From contig JAIXUE010000003.1 in assembly GCA_027483605.1 (NCBI GenBank), positions 1 through 64,000 on the forward strand: 64,000 nucleotides of DNA, read 5' to 3'. The DNA comes from Cryomorphaceae bacterium (lineage in GTDB: Bacteria > Bacteroidota > Bacteroidia > Flavobacteriales_D > Crocinitomicaceae). Numbering within the stretch: the stretch's first letter is position 1; each line of letters begins with the position of its first letter. The notes under the pieces were generated by a model, which saw only the letters and a program-made list of their open reading frames with translations, did not search any database and was not told the origin of the DNA. The position numbers were made by a program, and so were the translations under genes. This document shows, one piece after another, positions 1-10,394 of the stretch.

Positions 1-107
1 AGTGCATTTTTTCTGACGCGGTCGATATGAAACCAGTCGTGGCTTCCTTCTTGATCGGTGAATTTGCTTTTCACCAAACGTTCCACCTCAGTTAGTAAAT
101 CGTTCAT
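1..107 (-). CDS. HD-superfamily phosphohydrolase, N-terminal fragment
   Basis: Only the first 35 codons are in the window; the gene continues past position 1. The readable start contains HDWFHIDRVRKNA at residues 28-40. This fits the N-terminal metal-binding His-Asp signature of the HD phosphohydrolase subfamily that opens with H-D-W-x-H-x-x-R-V. These enzymes are metal-dependent hydrolases of phosphorylated, often nucleotide-like, substrates; the substrate here cannot be told. The ATG overlaps the TAA of the upstream T9SS protein (TAATG), so the two are probably translationally coupled at the end of the pyrG-yidC gene string. Confidence 0.8.
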   Translation of the reverse strand, partial: MNDLLTEVERLVKSKFTDQEGSHDWFHIDRVRKNA

Positions 108-904
108 TAGATTTTGCTGATGCGCTTGGTCAGGCTTTGGCCATTAGCATAAATCGTCATGAAATAAGGGCCAACTGCAAATTCTTGTAATGAAATGTTT
201 GTTTGATTTGTGGTCAGCAATAACTGCCCATTTAGGTTTCTGAGCTCAATCAAATCAATTTTTTCGTCGGATTGGATATGGATGAAGTCCTTGCTCGGGT
301 TAGGGTAAGCTTCTATTTGGAGCGTCGGATGCTCAGCGAGCCCTACTGGATCATCTTTGCGGACTTCAATATCATCGAGATACAACTTGAAACCGTCGTA
401 AGTGCGCAGCACAAATGCTATAAAGATGGTAGAGTCGTTGTAGCCTGCTTCACTTAAATTGGCCTCGCGGAAAGTCCATTCAAAATTTTCCTGTTGTACG
501 TAGCCGATGGTATCGGTAAAGGAAGCAGGGTCAGTGGTGGTCGTGGAAACCAATACGAGGTAGTCGTCTGGAAAAGAAGGGTCGTGCGATTTGGCCTCCC
601 AACTGATGAAATTGCCAAAGCTGCCGAGTTGCAGTTGTGGTGTAATGAGCCAGCGGTTGGCGGTATCCGCGTCCTCAAAATAAGAACTAACCGCAGCTAC
701 GGTGTCTTGGTTGTTTTCTGGGTCTGCAATCGTGATCCAGCCACTCGCAAATTCCAAAACTTGAGGGTGAGGGACTTGCGCATCGATGTTCAAAAGGGTG
801 TAGTTGGTAGGGATACCCGACTGAAAATCAGTGGATAAAAGAATCGTTTGTGCCCAAAAGGAGACGGAGGATAAGCAAATGGAAAGAAAAGTAGCAATTT
901 TCAT
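107..904 (-). CDS. Secreted choice-of-anchor-J-like protein with T9SS sorting domain
   Basis: A 265-residue exported protein. Residues 1-18 form a signal peptide (hydrophobic core, then W-A-Q-T). Residues about 20-185 resemble the cleaved-adhesin / choice-of-anchor J jelly-roll: an early DFQSG motif, a middle WLITP motif and the closing LDDIEV strand are typical landmarks. Residues about 195-265 form a type A T9SS C-terminal sorting domain, with YPNPSKDFIHI and a final KRISKI. The protein should therefore be exported by Sec, moved across the outer membrane by T9SS, and attached to the surface or released. No catalytic motif was seen. It lies 22 bp downstream of the DUF4268 gene and overlaps the HD gene start. 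Confidence 0.85.
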   Translation of the reverse strand: MKIATFLSICLSSVSFWAQTILLSTDFQSGIPTNYTLLNIDAQVPHPQVLEFASGWITIADPENNQDTVAAVSSYFEDADTANRWLITPQLQLGSFGNFISWEAKSHDPSFPDDYLVLVSTTTTDPASFTDTIGYVQQENFEWTFREANLSEAGYNDSTIFIAFVLRTYDGFKLYLDDIEVRKDDPVGLAEHPTLQIEAYPNPSKDFIHIQSDEKIDLIELRNLNGQLLLTTNQTNISLQEFAVGPYFMTIYANGQSLTKRISKI

Positions 905-926
905 AAGGTAAAGATAGTCATTCTTG

Positions 927-1391
927 TTAGTCGACCAAGGTGATCAGGATTTCGTTGAACTCCTGATAGAAGACGTCGAACTCCTTTAAATGTTTCTTGA
1001 AAAAAGCATAAATAACTGGCCAGTCTGTTTTGTTATAAAAATTACATCCATCCAAACGCCAAGAAATTCGTCCAATTGTTTGCCCCTCTTTGTTTAAAAA
1101 CCTCGGTTCCCAATTGGTTGGAATACTCATGTTGTTTTCAAGCACCACTTTAAGTTCGGTAAGTTGTTCCCAAAAAATGGCTTGTATACCGGCGTCTTTG
1201 AATTGGATGTCGTAACAAATAGAAATGGCGTTGCCATCGCAAATCATGCGCAAGTAGGTATTTTTTACCTGTGTTGGATAATTGATCCAATTGATGCGCC
1301 TTCCAGAAGAGGACATGCAGGCACGCATGTGCGTTTTGAAGCCCGCCCAGAACGCTTCGTTAAAAGCTTTGCGTTCTTCTTTAGGTAGCAT
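927..1391 (-). CDS. DUF4268 domain protein
   Basis: A 154-residue soluble protein without signal peptide or membrane segment. The pattern FNEAFWAGFKTHM near the N-terminus, SGRRINWINYPT around residues 28-39 and the aromatic-rich C-terminal half match my memory of DUF4268. This is a small family widespread in Bacteroidetes and sometimes fused to nuclease-like domains. No function is established. It starts 8 bp after the aldolase gene and is probably co-transcribed with pyrG-yidC-fsa. Confidence 0.7.
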   Translation of the reverse strand: MLPKEERKAFNEAFWAGFKTHMRACMSSSGRRINWINYPTQVKNTYLRMICDGNAISICYDIQFKDAGIQAIFWEQLTELKVVLENNMSIPTNWEPRFLNKEGQTIGRISWRLDGCNFYNKTDWPVIYAFFKKHLKEFDVFYQEFNEILITLVD

Positions 1392-1399
1392 TTGTTAAC

Positions 1400-2056
1400 T
1401 TACTGATTACCTTTAGCGTGGTCAGCCAAAAACTGCTGAAGACCGATGTCAGTGAGCGGATGTTTAACCAAAGCTTTGATGGCAGAAAGTGGTCCGGTCA
1501 TGACATCTGCGCCAATGCTTGCGCAATTGATGATGTGCATAGGATGGCGCACAGAGGCTGCTAAGATTTCTGTATCGAAAGCATAGTTGTCGTAGATCAG
1601 GCGGATTTGCTCAATGAGTTGCAAGCCGTCTGTAGAGACGTCGTCTAGGCGTCCTAAGAAAGGGGAAATATAAGTTGCTCCTGCTTTAGCTGCGACCAAT
1701 GCTTGCCCTGCAGAAAAAATAAGCGTGCAGTTGGTACGGATGCCTTTATTGGAAAAATACTTAATGGCTTTGAGCCCTTCGGCGATCATCGGGATTTTAA
1801 CGACGATGTTTTTGTGTAAGGCTGCCAATTCTTCACCTTCGCGCACCATTCCTTCAAAATCGGTGGCAATCACTTCTGCACTGACTGGGCCATCGACAAT
1901 GTTGCAAATGTTGATGTAGTGCTGTAAGATGTTGGCCTTACCGGTGATGCCTTCTTTGGCCATCAAGGAAGGATTGGTAGTAACTCCATCGAGGATACCC
2001 ATGTTGTTGGCTTCTGCTATTTCTTGGAGGTTAGCGGTGTCGATAAAAAACTTCAT
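1400..2056 (-). CDS. fsa: Fructose-6-phosphate aldolase / TalC-type transaldolase
   Basis: The length of 218 residues is that of the short FSA/TalC (MipB) subfamily rather than the roughly 320-residue classical transaldolases. The N-terminus [13 protein letters not shown] and [13 protein letters not shown] are family signatures. The Schiff-base lysine is expected in the VVKIPM strand (about residue 86). It should carry out transaldolase or fructose-6-phosphate aldolase chemistry in the cytosolic pentose phosphate pathway; sequence reading alone does not separate the two activities. The gene begins 3 bp after the yidC stop, indicating one transcript with yidC and pyrG. Confidence 0.9.
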   Translation of the reverse strand: MKFFIDTANLQEIAEANNMGILDGVTTNPSLMAKEGITGKANILQHYINICNIVDGPVSAEVIATDFEGMVREGEELAALHKNIVVKIPMIAEGLKAIKYFSNKGIRTNCTLIFSAGQALVAAKAGATYISPFLGRLDDVSTDGLQLIEQIRLIYDNYAFDTEILAASVRHPMHIINCASIGADVMTGPLSAIKALVKHPLTDIGLQQFLADHAKGNQ

Positions 2057-2059
2057 AAT

Positions 2060-3883
2060 TTATTTTTTGCGATTCTTAAGCATTTCTTGTTGTTGGCGCT
2101 GCATTTCTTCCAGGCGCTCTTGGAATTTTGATTTTTTCTTGGCTTTTGGATTGGCAGCATTGTTGGCTTTTCTTTCGGCCATCTTGACTTTCAACTTTTC
2201 TTCGTTGACGAAGAAATACTTGATCAAGAGCATCATGACAATTGAAAGTAGGGTAGAGATAAAGTAATAATAACTCAAACCTGCAGAGTAGTTGTTGAAG
2301 AAGAAAATCATCATGAAAGGGAAGATGTACATGATGATGCGCATATCTGGCATGCCAGGCTGCTGCGGTTGTTGCATATTGCCGCTGTTCATGTAGGTGT
2401 AGGCGAGGGTAGTGCCGGCCATGAGCAAAGTGAAGAGCGAGATGTGGTCCCCGTAGATAGGAATGTGGAAGCCTAAATCAAGGATGGAGTCAAAAGAGCT
2501 CAAGTCTTCGGCCCACAAAAATCCTTTTTGACGCAGTTCAAAAGCAGCAGGGAAGAAGCGAAAAACCGCCAAAAGAATCGGCATTTGGATGAGCATCGGG
2601 ACACAGCCAGCTAAAGGGCTCGCACCTGACTCTCTGTAGAGGCTCATCATTTCCATTTGTTTTTTCATGGCATCTTCTTGCTTCGGATACTTGGCATTGA
2701 GCTCATCGATTTCGGGCTTCAGGATGCGCATCTTGACGGAGGAAACAAACATTTTCCATTGGACAGGCATCAGGATCGTTTTCAAGATGATCGTCAGGAT
2801 CAGGATGGCCCAGCCTATGGCAATTCCGTTGTTTAAAAGGAGATTAAAGATAGGTTGAACAGCATAGATGTTGATCCAGCGGAACAAGCCCCAGCCAAAA
2901 TTCAGGATGTCGTCGTAACCACTACCGTAGCTCTTTAGCACTTCGTAATCGTTCGGGCCAAAAAACCAATTGAAAGAGGCTTTGTTGTTTTGAAAATCCA
3001 GGGCCATGGTGGCATGGTAACCCTTGAGGTGCGTCCAGGCTTGCGGGTGTCCTTCACCGAAATTCTGAATAAAAAATTTCGTGCCTTTTTTAGGGAAAGG
3101 ATTTTCTGGGTGAAGGATTGCTGAAAAATAACTTTGCTTGAACGCCACCCAGTTGACGTTTTCTTCTGCTTCACCTGATTCACTTGCGGTTTCGGATAGG
3201 TAGTCTAGGCCACTTTCTGCTTGGTCAAAGCAAATGGTGGAAACGCGGCGCTGTTCTGAGAAAAGGCGCTCCGTCTTTTTGAAATCTGCAGCCCAGTTGA
3301 GTACAGAGTTGTCTAGGATGAATCCTTCGTTGTCTAGGACTTCGATGTTGTAAGCTAAATCGTGTCCTTTTTTGAGTTGGTACGTTTGACGGATGAGGCC
3401 TTCAGTGAATTTCGCTTCGTAAACAGCCGTTGTTTTGGTGCTTTTTACCAATTCAAAAAGGTAGTCTTTGGTGTAAATTTTACCTTTTGCAGTACTGAGC
3501 ACTAATTGGTTGTGTGCATCGCCGTCCTCGAATAAACAAAGTGCGTTGTCTTTGTTTGCTGCAAAGTCTTTGTAGTTTTTGTACTTTTTAAGGTATACAC
3601 CAGCAAGCATACCGCCTTTTGAATTGAGCTCAATGCGCAACTCGTTGTTTTCAAGGGTAGTGATTTCACCTTTTGCGACAATAGCAGAGGAATTGCTCGT
3701 GTTGCGCACTGTAGTGGCGACGGATTTTTTTTCGGTGTTGCTTTTCTTTTCAGCTTTTTGAGCCGCTGCCGCTTCTTTCTTTTGTGCTGCCTTGATTTCG
3801 GCCTCAGAGGGCTGATTCATGACAGAAAAAACAGTGATGATCAGGCCAATGAGGACCAGGCCGATGGTGGAATTGCGATCCAT
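2060..3883 (-). CDS. yidC: Membrane protein insertase YidC
   Basis: A 607-residue inner-membrane insertase of the Gram-negative type. One N-terminal membrane anchor (residues about 6-22) is followed by an Ala/Lys/Glu-rich linker (about 28-60) and a large periplasmic beta-domain (about 70-340). The conserved five-helix insertase core follows (about 350-560), including GCVPMLIQMPILLAVFRFF and the GNMQQPQQPGMP loop. The tail is Lys-rich, as expected for ribosome contact. YidC inserts and folds inner-membrane proteins alone or with Sec. It lies 4 bp downstream of pyrG, a common Bacteroidetes order. Confidence 0.97.
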   Translation of the reverse strand: MDRNSTIGLVLIGLIITVFSVMNQPSEAEIKAAQKKEAAAAQKAEKKSNTEKKSVATTVRNTSNSSAIVAKGEITTLENNELRIELNSKGGMLAGVYLKKYKNYKDFAANKDNALCLFEDGDAHNQLVLSTAKGKIYTKDYLFELVKSTKTTAVYEAKFTEGLIRQTYQLKKGHDLAYNIEVLDNEGFILDNSVLNWAADFKKTERLFSEQRRVSTICFDQAESGLDYLSETASESGEAEENVNWVAFKQSYFSAILHPENPFPKKGTKFFIQNFGEGHPQAWTHLKGYHATMALDFQNNKASFNWFFGPNDYEVLKSYGSGYDDILNFGWGLFRWINIYAVQPIFNLLLNNGIAIGWAILILTIILKTILMPVQWKMFVSSVKMRILKPEIDELNAKYPKQEDAMKKQMEMMSLYRESGASPLAGCVPMLIQMPILLAVFRFFPAAFELRQKGFLWAEDLSSFDSILDLGFHIPIYGDHISLFTLLMAGTTLAYTYMNSGNMQQPQQPGMPDMRIIMYIFPFMMIFFFNNYSAGLSYYYFISTLLSIVMMLLIKYFFVNEEKLKVKMAERKANNAANPKAKKKSKFQERLEEMQRQQQEMLKNRKK

Positions 3884-3887
3884 AGGA

Positions 3888-5552
<1,665 letters not shown>

Positions 5553-5581
5553 CTAAAATTGTTTACAAATTGTTCAAATGT

Positions 5582-6175
5582 TTATTTCTTTTGCTGCCAG
5601 GTAAAATACGCTTGTTGTTGTTTGGGCCGGTTTTCTTCAGGTTCTAAAAGTGGCTCACAAGGCTTGAGTGTCTGTTGACAATCATGAGGTAGCGCTTGAT
5701 AGAGCTTGGTTCCGTCGGTTTTCCAGGCAATCATTTCATCCGAAACTTCCTTGATGATTTTGGCAGGATTACCCACCACTAAACTGCGTGCAGGGATTTC
5801 CATTTTGGCGGGCACAAACGCCAGCGCGCCAATAATGGATTCTCTGCCAATCTGTACATCGTCCATAATGACGGCATTCATACCAATTAGGCAGTTTTCA
5901 CCGAGGGTTCCGCCGTGGATAATAGCGCCATGACCCACGTGGGCTCCGGCTTTCAAATGAACGGTAGTGCCAGGGAACATATGAATGACACAATTTTCTT
6001 GCACATTGCAGCCGTCTTCTATGATGATTTGTCCCCAGTCGCCACGCAAAACAGCCCCGGGGCCAATGTAAACGTTTTCACCGATGAGCACATTGCCAGT
6101 AACATTGGCCTGCGGATGCACAAAGCTAGAGGCTTTAACGACAGGAATAAAACCGTTGAAAGAATAAATGGCCAT
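5582..6175 (-). CDS. Gamma-carbonic-anhydrase-like hexapeptide-repeat protein
   Basis: 197 residues forming a left-handed beta-helix of hexapeptide repeats, visible from about residue 20 to 135 (for example GNVLIGENVYIGPGAVLRGD, then NVQENCVIH, HVGHGAIIHGG, CLIGMNAVIMDDV). The histidines in IHMFPG, HVGHG and IHG fit the trimer-interface metal site of the gamma-carbonic anhydrase / PaaY-like group. A helical tail follows. The family includes acyl-CoA thioesterases, true carbonic anhydrases and enzymes of unknown activity; I cannot choose between them. It is transcribed away from mutS2, separately from the pyrG group. Confidence 0.85.
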   Translation of the reverse strand: MAIYSFNGFIPVVKASSFVHPQANVTGNVLIGENVYIGPGAVLRGDWGQIIIEDGCNVQENCVIHMFPGTTVHLKAGAHVGHGAIIHGGTLGENCLIGMNAVIMDDVQIGRESIIGALAFVPAKMEIPARSLVVGNPAKIIKEVSDEMIAWKTDGTKLYQALPHDCQQTLKPCEPLLEPEENRPKQQQAYFTWQQKK

Positions 6176-6192
6176 TGTTTGTTTTTGTTTGC

Positions 6193-6200
6193 TAAAGATA
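6193..6200 (-). promoter_or_regulatory. Weak -7 box candidate for the hexapeptide protein
   Basis: The minus strand reads TATCTTTA, one mismatch from TAnnTTTG, 17 bp before the hexapeptide-protein ATG. Spacing is right but the match is imperfect and no -33 was resolved. Confidence 0.35.
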
Positions 6201-6319
6201 GCAAATCCTTTGTGAAGTGAAGCTATTCGTTGTAAGCCTTTGTTTGAATTGAATGTATTCTATTTAACATAATATTAATTATACAACATTTAAAACAAAA
6301 CCACATTTCAAACGTTGTG

Positions 6320-6327
6320 TATCTTTG
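6320..6327 (+). promoter_or_regulatory. -7 box of mutS2; implies a leaderless GTG start
   Basis: TATCTTTG is a full match to the Bacteroidetes -7 consensus. The GTG at 6332 begins four bases after the box, about where transcription should start. The upstream in-frame GTG at 6317 would lie before the start site. No good -33 TTG was found. Confidence 0.6.
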
Positions 6328-6331
6328 CACT

Positions 6332-8446
6332 GTGTTTAGCACCGACCAACAAACCCTCCACGACCTCGAGTTTGAAGCCATCAAAGCATGGCTTGAAAAG
6401 TTTTGTATTGGCCCCACGGCTTTAAAGCAAGTTCAAACTTTACAACCGCGCACGCAATTTGCGGTTTTGCGCCAAGAGCTCAAGCGCTTGGATGAACTCC
6501 GTCTGGTGCGTGTGCATGGCGAAAAGTTTCCACAACTCGAATTTGAGGAACTCTTACAGGAAATCAAGTTATTAGGGATTCAAAAAGCAGTCATCTCTTT
6601 AGAAGGATTTCGACGCATTTATCAAGCCTCTGAACTGGTCAATGCTTTGGTATTGTTTTTTGAAAATGCGCTCTTCAAGTATCCTTTATTAAAAGAACTC
6701 ACCAACGACGTTTACTACACAAAGGAAATCACCAATGAAATTGATCAGGTATTTGACCGCAACGGACAAATCAAAGACGACGCCTCGCCTGAACTTGCAG
6801 ACATCCGTACGCGCATTCGGGTGCTGCGCAACCAGATCAATAAGAACTTCGACAAAGAATTGCGCCGTTATAACAAAGACAAGGTATTGGCTGAAACGCT
6901 TGAAACGTATGTCAATGAGCGCCGCGTACTGACAGTCTTGTCTACTTTTAAGCGCAAAGTACCTGGCAATATCCATGGCTCTAGTAAAACCGGTAGCCTG
7001 ACCTTTATTGAGCCATTGGTCAATGTGCCACTCAATAACGAACTCGAATTCTTATTCGACGACGAGCGCAAAGAGATTCACCGCATTTTACAAGCGCTCA
7101 CGGCCCTGATGGTCCAATACCGCCCACTGATCAATGCGTATCAAACCTTACTGACAAGGATAGATTTCTTGAATGCCAAATGCAAGCTAGCTATTGAGAT
7201 GCAGGCTGTCTTGCCCGCTATTGGGCAGCACACCGGTATGCATATGAAGCAGGCTTATCATCCGCTACTAAGGCGCGCCAATCAGCAAGCAGGTAAACCT
7301 ACCTTTGCACAAGAACTCAAGTTGCAGCAAAAATCCAGAATGCTCGTCATTTCTGGGCCTAACGCTGGTGGCAAGAGCATTACGCTCAAAACAATTGGTC
7401 TGTTGCAACTCATGTTGCAAGCTGGGCTTTTGGTGCCTGTGGCGCCAGATAGCCAAATGTGTTTTTTCAAGCAGATTTATTCAGATATTGGAGATAATCA
7501 ATCAATTGAAAATGAACTAAGTACCTACTCTTACCGCTTGCAACGCATGAAGTTCTTTTTGGGTCGTGCCAATGCCCAGACATTGCTGCTTTTGGATGAG
7601 TTTGGAACCGGTTCTGATCCTGAGCTCGGCGCTGCATTGGCAGAGGTCTTTTTTGAGCAAATGTATGCACTACAGGTTTTTGGCGTGCTCACCACGCACT
7701 ACAGCAATATTAAATTAAAGGCAGACGAGCTGCCACAAGCGCAAAATGGCTGCATGCTTTTCAATGAAAAAGACCTCTCCCCGCTTTATCAATTTGCGCT
7801 GGGGCAACCAGGAAGTTCATTTACTTTTGAAGTCGCACAACTCAACGGTATCTCTAAAGCCCTTATTCAGGATGCCAAATTGCGCTTGAATCAACAAAAA
7901 GTGAGACTCGATAAACTCTTGAGTAGCTTGCAAAAAGAGCGCAACCAGTTGTTGGCGCAAAACAAGCGCTTGTCCGAGGCGGCACTTGCAGCAGAGAAGT
8001 CTAGCGCCCAGCACGAGCAAGCAATTCAAAAGTTGCAGCACAAACAAAGCCAAGTGAGCCAAGTGCAAGAAAGTAGTCAGCGTCAGCTGCAAGCAGGTAA
8101 AAAGATGCTGGGCTTTATTGAAAAATTCAATGCTTCGTCTCGCAAGAAAGATATCAATACTGCTCTATTTCAAGAGCTTACGCAATATTTGCGCTTAGAG
8201 AAATCAAAGCAAACCATTAAGAAAAAAGCGCCAACTCCCACTGCTACCCAACAACCTACCAAAAAAGAAGTGCAGCGCGCCGAAAAGTATGAGCAAGAGC
8301 GCATCAAGGTGGGTTCTCAGGTGCAGCTCATTCAGACCAACCGCATTGGTGTTGTCGAAGAAATGAAAGGCAAGCAATTGACGGTGATCTTCGGACAGGC
8401 CCGCATCAAGGTCCATCTAGAGAAGCTCCGCTTTTTAGCCGACTGA
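6332..8446 (+). CDS. mutS2: MutS2-family ATPase lacking the Smr nuclease domain
   Basis: 704 residues from the GTG chosen here. N-terminal lever/clamp helices (about 1-300) precede a MutS-type ATPase with Walker A GPNAGGKSITLKT (about residue 343), Walker B LLLDEFGTGSDP and the TTHY switch. A long Gln/Lys/Glu-rich coiled coil follows (about 510-620). The C-terminus ends in a small beta-rich segment (GSQVQLIQTNRIGVVEEM...) where full MutS2 proteins continue into the roughly 80-residue Smr endonuclease domain. MutS2 acts on branched DNA and, in some bacteria, on collided ribosomes. Without Smr it may be an ATPase or remodeller only. The start was set by the -7 box rather than by the longest frame. 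Confidence 0.88.
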   Translation: MFSTDQQTLHDLEFEAIKAWLEKFCIGPTALKQVQTLQPRTQFAVLRQELKRLDELRLVRVHGEKFPQLEFEELLQEIKLLGIQKAVISLEGFRRIYQASELVNALVLFFENALFKYPLLKELTNDVYYTKEITNEIDQVFDRNGQIKDDASPELADIRTRIRVLRNQINKNFDKELRRYNKDKVLAETLETYVNERRVLTVLSTFKRKVPGNIHGSSKTGSLTFIEPLVNVPLNNELEFLFDDERKEIHRILQALTALMVQYRPLINAYQTLLTRIDFLNAKCKLAIEMQAVLPAIGQHTGMHMKQAYHPLLRRANQQAGKPTFAQELKLQQKSRMLVISGPNAGGKSITLKTIGLLQLMLQAGLLVPVAPDSQMCFFKQIYSDIGDNQSIENELSTYSYRLQRMKFFLGRANAQTLLLLDEFGTGSDPELGAALAEVFFEQMYALQVFGVLTTHYSNIKLKADELPQAQNGCMLFNEKDLSPLYQFALGQPGSSFTFEVAQLNGISKALIQDAKLRLNQQKVRLDKLLSSLQKERNQLLAQNKRLSEAALAAEKSSAQHEQAIQKLQHKQSQVSQVQESSQRQLQAGKKMLGFIEKFNASSRKKDINTALFQELTQYLRLEKSKQTIKKKAPTPTATQQPTKKEVQRAEKYEQERIKVGSQVQLIQTNRIGVVEEMKGKQLTVIFGQARIKVHLEKLRFLAD

Positions 8447-8485
8447 AATTTAACATAAGTTACACATGAATCCCTTGAAAATGCG

Positions 8486-8493
8486 TAACTTTG
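8486..8493 (+). promoter_or_regulatory. -7 box candidate for the speD-speE fusion
   Basis: TAACTTTG matches TAnnTTTG exactly, 28 bp before the ATG at 8522, in the gap after mutS2. A TTG at 8475-8477 is too close (8 bp) to be a standard -33 element. Confidence 0.5.
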
Positions 8494-8521
8494 CGCTCAA
8501 TTTTTTAAATTTTCACCACAA

Positions 8522-9808
8522 ATGAGTAGTACAGCACTTGGAAACCACATCTTAGTAGAGTTCATGAATTGTGATCCACACGTCATGAATGACGTTGCAG
8601 CAATTGAACGAGACATGGTCGGCGCAGCCCGTAAAGCAGAGGCCACCGTGATCAACTCTACCTTTCACCATTTTTCACCTTATGGTGTATCTGGTGTCGT
8701 TGTGATCCAAGAAAGTCACTTGGCCATTCACACATGGCCAGAATACGGCTATGCTGCTGTAGACGTCTTTACTTGTGGCGACATGAATGCCTGGATAGCC
8801 TTTGACCACCTCAAAGAATGCTTCGGCGCCAAGTCTTATTCTGCAATCGAAATGAAGCGCGGTTCGGTAAACTTACTTACCCGCAATGATTTCGACATCA
8901 CCAGCGCCCGTGAAAAGGCAGCTGAGTGGCGCAACCCAGATTTTTACACCCGCAACGTTTGGTTCACCGACAAAGACGAAGACCAAGCGCTTTCTTTGCG
9001 TTTCACTGGCGACGTCTTCTTTGATGTGCAGTCTCCTTTTCAGCGCGTCCGCATTTTAGAATCAACAAAGTACGGTAAAATGCTGGCCCTCGATGACATG
9101 GTCATGACCACCATTAAAGATGAGTTCCATTACCACGAAATGATCGCACACCCTAGCCTCTTTACGCTCCAAAACGCTAAAAATGTATTGGTAATCGGCG
9201 GCGGCGACGGCGGCACAGTTCGCGAAGTATTGCGCCACAGCAACATCGAAAAGGTAACTATGGTAGAAATCGATGGCGAAGTCATCAAGGCTTGTAAAGA
9301 ACACTTACCTGAAATTGCCGCAGCTTTCGACGATCCGCGCCTCGAACTCATCGTAGACGACGGCATTGCGTTTGTCAAGAATGCTGCTGACGCAGTTTAC
9401 GATCTATTGATTGTAGACGGCTCAGATCCGGTTGGTCCGGCAGAAGGCTTATTTAGTGTAGATTTCTACCAAAATTGTTACCGCACACTCAAAGCAGATG
9501 GCATCTTGGTCGCGCAAGGCGAATCTCCGAAGTTCAACGAAAAAGCATTCTCCGAACTCAATCAAACCCTCCAAAGTATCTTCGGAAAAGACAATGCACC
9601 AGTCGGCTTGTTCTTCGTGCCAACCTACCCTACCGGCATGTGGAGTTTCCAATACGGTCTCAAAGGCGCTGCAGATCCACGCAAAGTTACCAACACAGAC
9701 GCCATCAAGTCTTTTGTTGCAGAAAAAGGCCTTCGTTATTACAACGAAGACATCCATTTTTCAACCTTTGCGTTGCCTAATTTTGTAAAGCAATTAATCC
9801 AACAATAA
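8522..9808 (+). CDS. speD-speE: Fused S-adenosylmethionine decarboxylase / spermidine synthase
   Basis: 428 residues in two parts. Residues about 1-122 are a prokaryotic AdoMet decarboxylase. The self-cleavage site is [11 protein letters not shown], with Ser65 as future pyruvoyl group, and His70 and Cys85 (VFTCGD) match the usual processing and catalytic residues. Residues about 140-428 are an aminopropyltransferase with [16 protein letters not shown] (dcAdoMet binding) and [17 protein letters not shown]. The first half makes decarboxylated AdoMet and the second transfers its aminopropyl group to putrescine (or another diamine) to give spermidine. No ODC or agmatine gene is adjacent. slyD follows 1 bp after the stop. 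Confidence 0.93.
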   Translation: MSSTALGNHILVEFMNCDPHVMNDVAAIERDMVGAARKAEATVINSTFHHFSPYGVSGVVVIQESHLAIHTWPEYGYAAVDVFTCGDMNAWIAFDHLKECFGAKSYSAIEMKRGSVNLLTRNDFDITSAREKAAEWRNPDFYTRNVWFTDKDEDQALSLRFTGDVFFDVQSPFQRVRILESTKYGKMLALDDMVMTTIKDEFHYHEMIAHPSLFTLQNAKNVLVIGGGDGGTVREVLRHSNIEKVTMVEIDGEVIKACKEHLPEIAAAFDDPRLELIVDDGIAFVKNAADAVYDLLIVDGSDPVGPAEGLFSVDFYQNCYRTLKADGILVAQGESPKFNEKAFSELNQTLQSIFGKDNAPVGLFFVPTYPTGMWSFQYGLKGAADPRKVTNTDAIKSFVAEKGLRYYNEDIHFSTFALPNFVKQLIQQ

Positions 9809-9809
9809 C

Positions 9810-10316
9810 ATGACAATTTCTCAAAACAAGGTCGTCACCTTGACCTACAAGCTCTCTGATCACACAACCGGAGAAAAAATCGAAGAAACAACTCCGGAAA
9901 ATGCCTTGACCTTCTTGTACGGTGTAGGTGGAATGATTCCTGAATTTGAGGAAAAACTTGCTGGCAAAACAGCTGGTGAGCACTTTGATTTTCATATTTT
10001 AGCAGCCAATGCCTATGGAGAGCAAGATCCACAGCACATCGTAATGTTGCCAGCAAATATCTTCCACGACGAAAACGGAAGTTTTGATGCGGAGATGTTT
10101 AAGGTTGGTAGCATGGTTCCGATGTCTGATAGCGACGGCAACCAATTGCGTGGCCGCATTTTAGAAATCACTACTGAAACCGTTCAGATGGACTTCAACC
10201 ACCCACTTGCGGGCACAGACCTTCATTTTGCAGGAACAATCCTTGAAGTGCGCGATGCTGAAGACGAAGAATTGGCACACGGTCATGCACACGGCCCACA
10301 CGGTCATCAACACTAA
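9810..10316 (+). CDS. slyD: SlyD-like FKBP-type peptidyl-prolyl isomerase
   Basis: 168 residues, no signal peptide. The early VVTLTYKL, the FLYGVGGMIPEFEEKLAGKTAGEHFDF core and the later insert-in-flap region (YGEQDPQHIV onward) match SlyD. The tail HGHAHGPHGHQH is a histidine-rich metal-binding extension like the nickel-binding tail of E. coli SlyD, though with no Cys. It should catalyse proline isomerisation, act as a chaperone and bind Ni or similar metals. It follows the spermidine gene by one base and is closed by a terminator at 10349. Confidence 0.92.
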   Translation: MTISQNKVVTLTYKLSDHTTGEKIEETTPENALTFLYGVGGMIPEFEEKLAGKTAGEHFDFHILAANAYGEQDPQHIVMLPANIFHDENGSFDAEMFKVGSMVPMSDSDGNQLRGRILEITTETVQMDFNHPLAGTDLHFAGTILEVRDAEDEELAHGHAHGPHGHQH

Positions 10317-10348
10317 ACACAACAATTTAGCCACTTTATTGTTAGAAG

Positions 10349-10382
10349 GCGTATATCGGTATTTTTCGGTATACGCTTTTTT
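10349..10382 (+). terminator. Rho-independent terminator after slyD
   Basis: GCGTATA at 10349-10355 pairs with TATACGC at 10370-10376 across a 14-base loop and is followed by TTTTTT. It ends the speD-speE/slyD transcript 32 bp after the slyD stop and 13 bp before ssb. Confidence 0.7.
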
Positions 10383-10394
10383 ATTTAACAACTC

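Noticed and set aside
494..838. Plus-strand 114-codon ORF
   Set aside because: It lies wholly inside the T9SS protein gene on the other strand and has no protein-like features.
6317..6331. Earlier GTG start for mutS2
   Set aside because: It lies inside the -7 box region and upstream of the likely transcription start.
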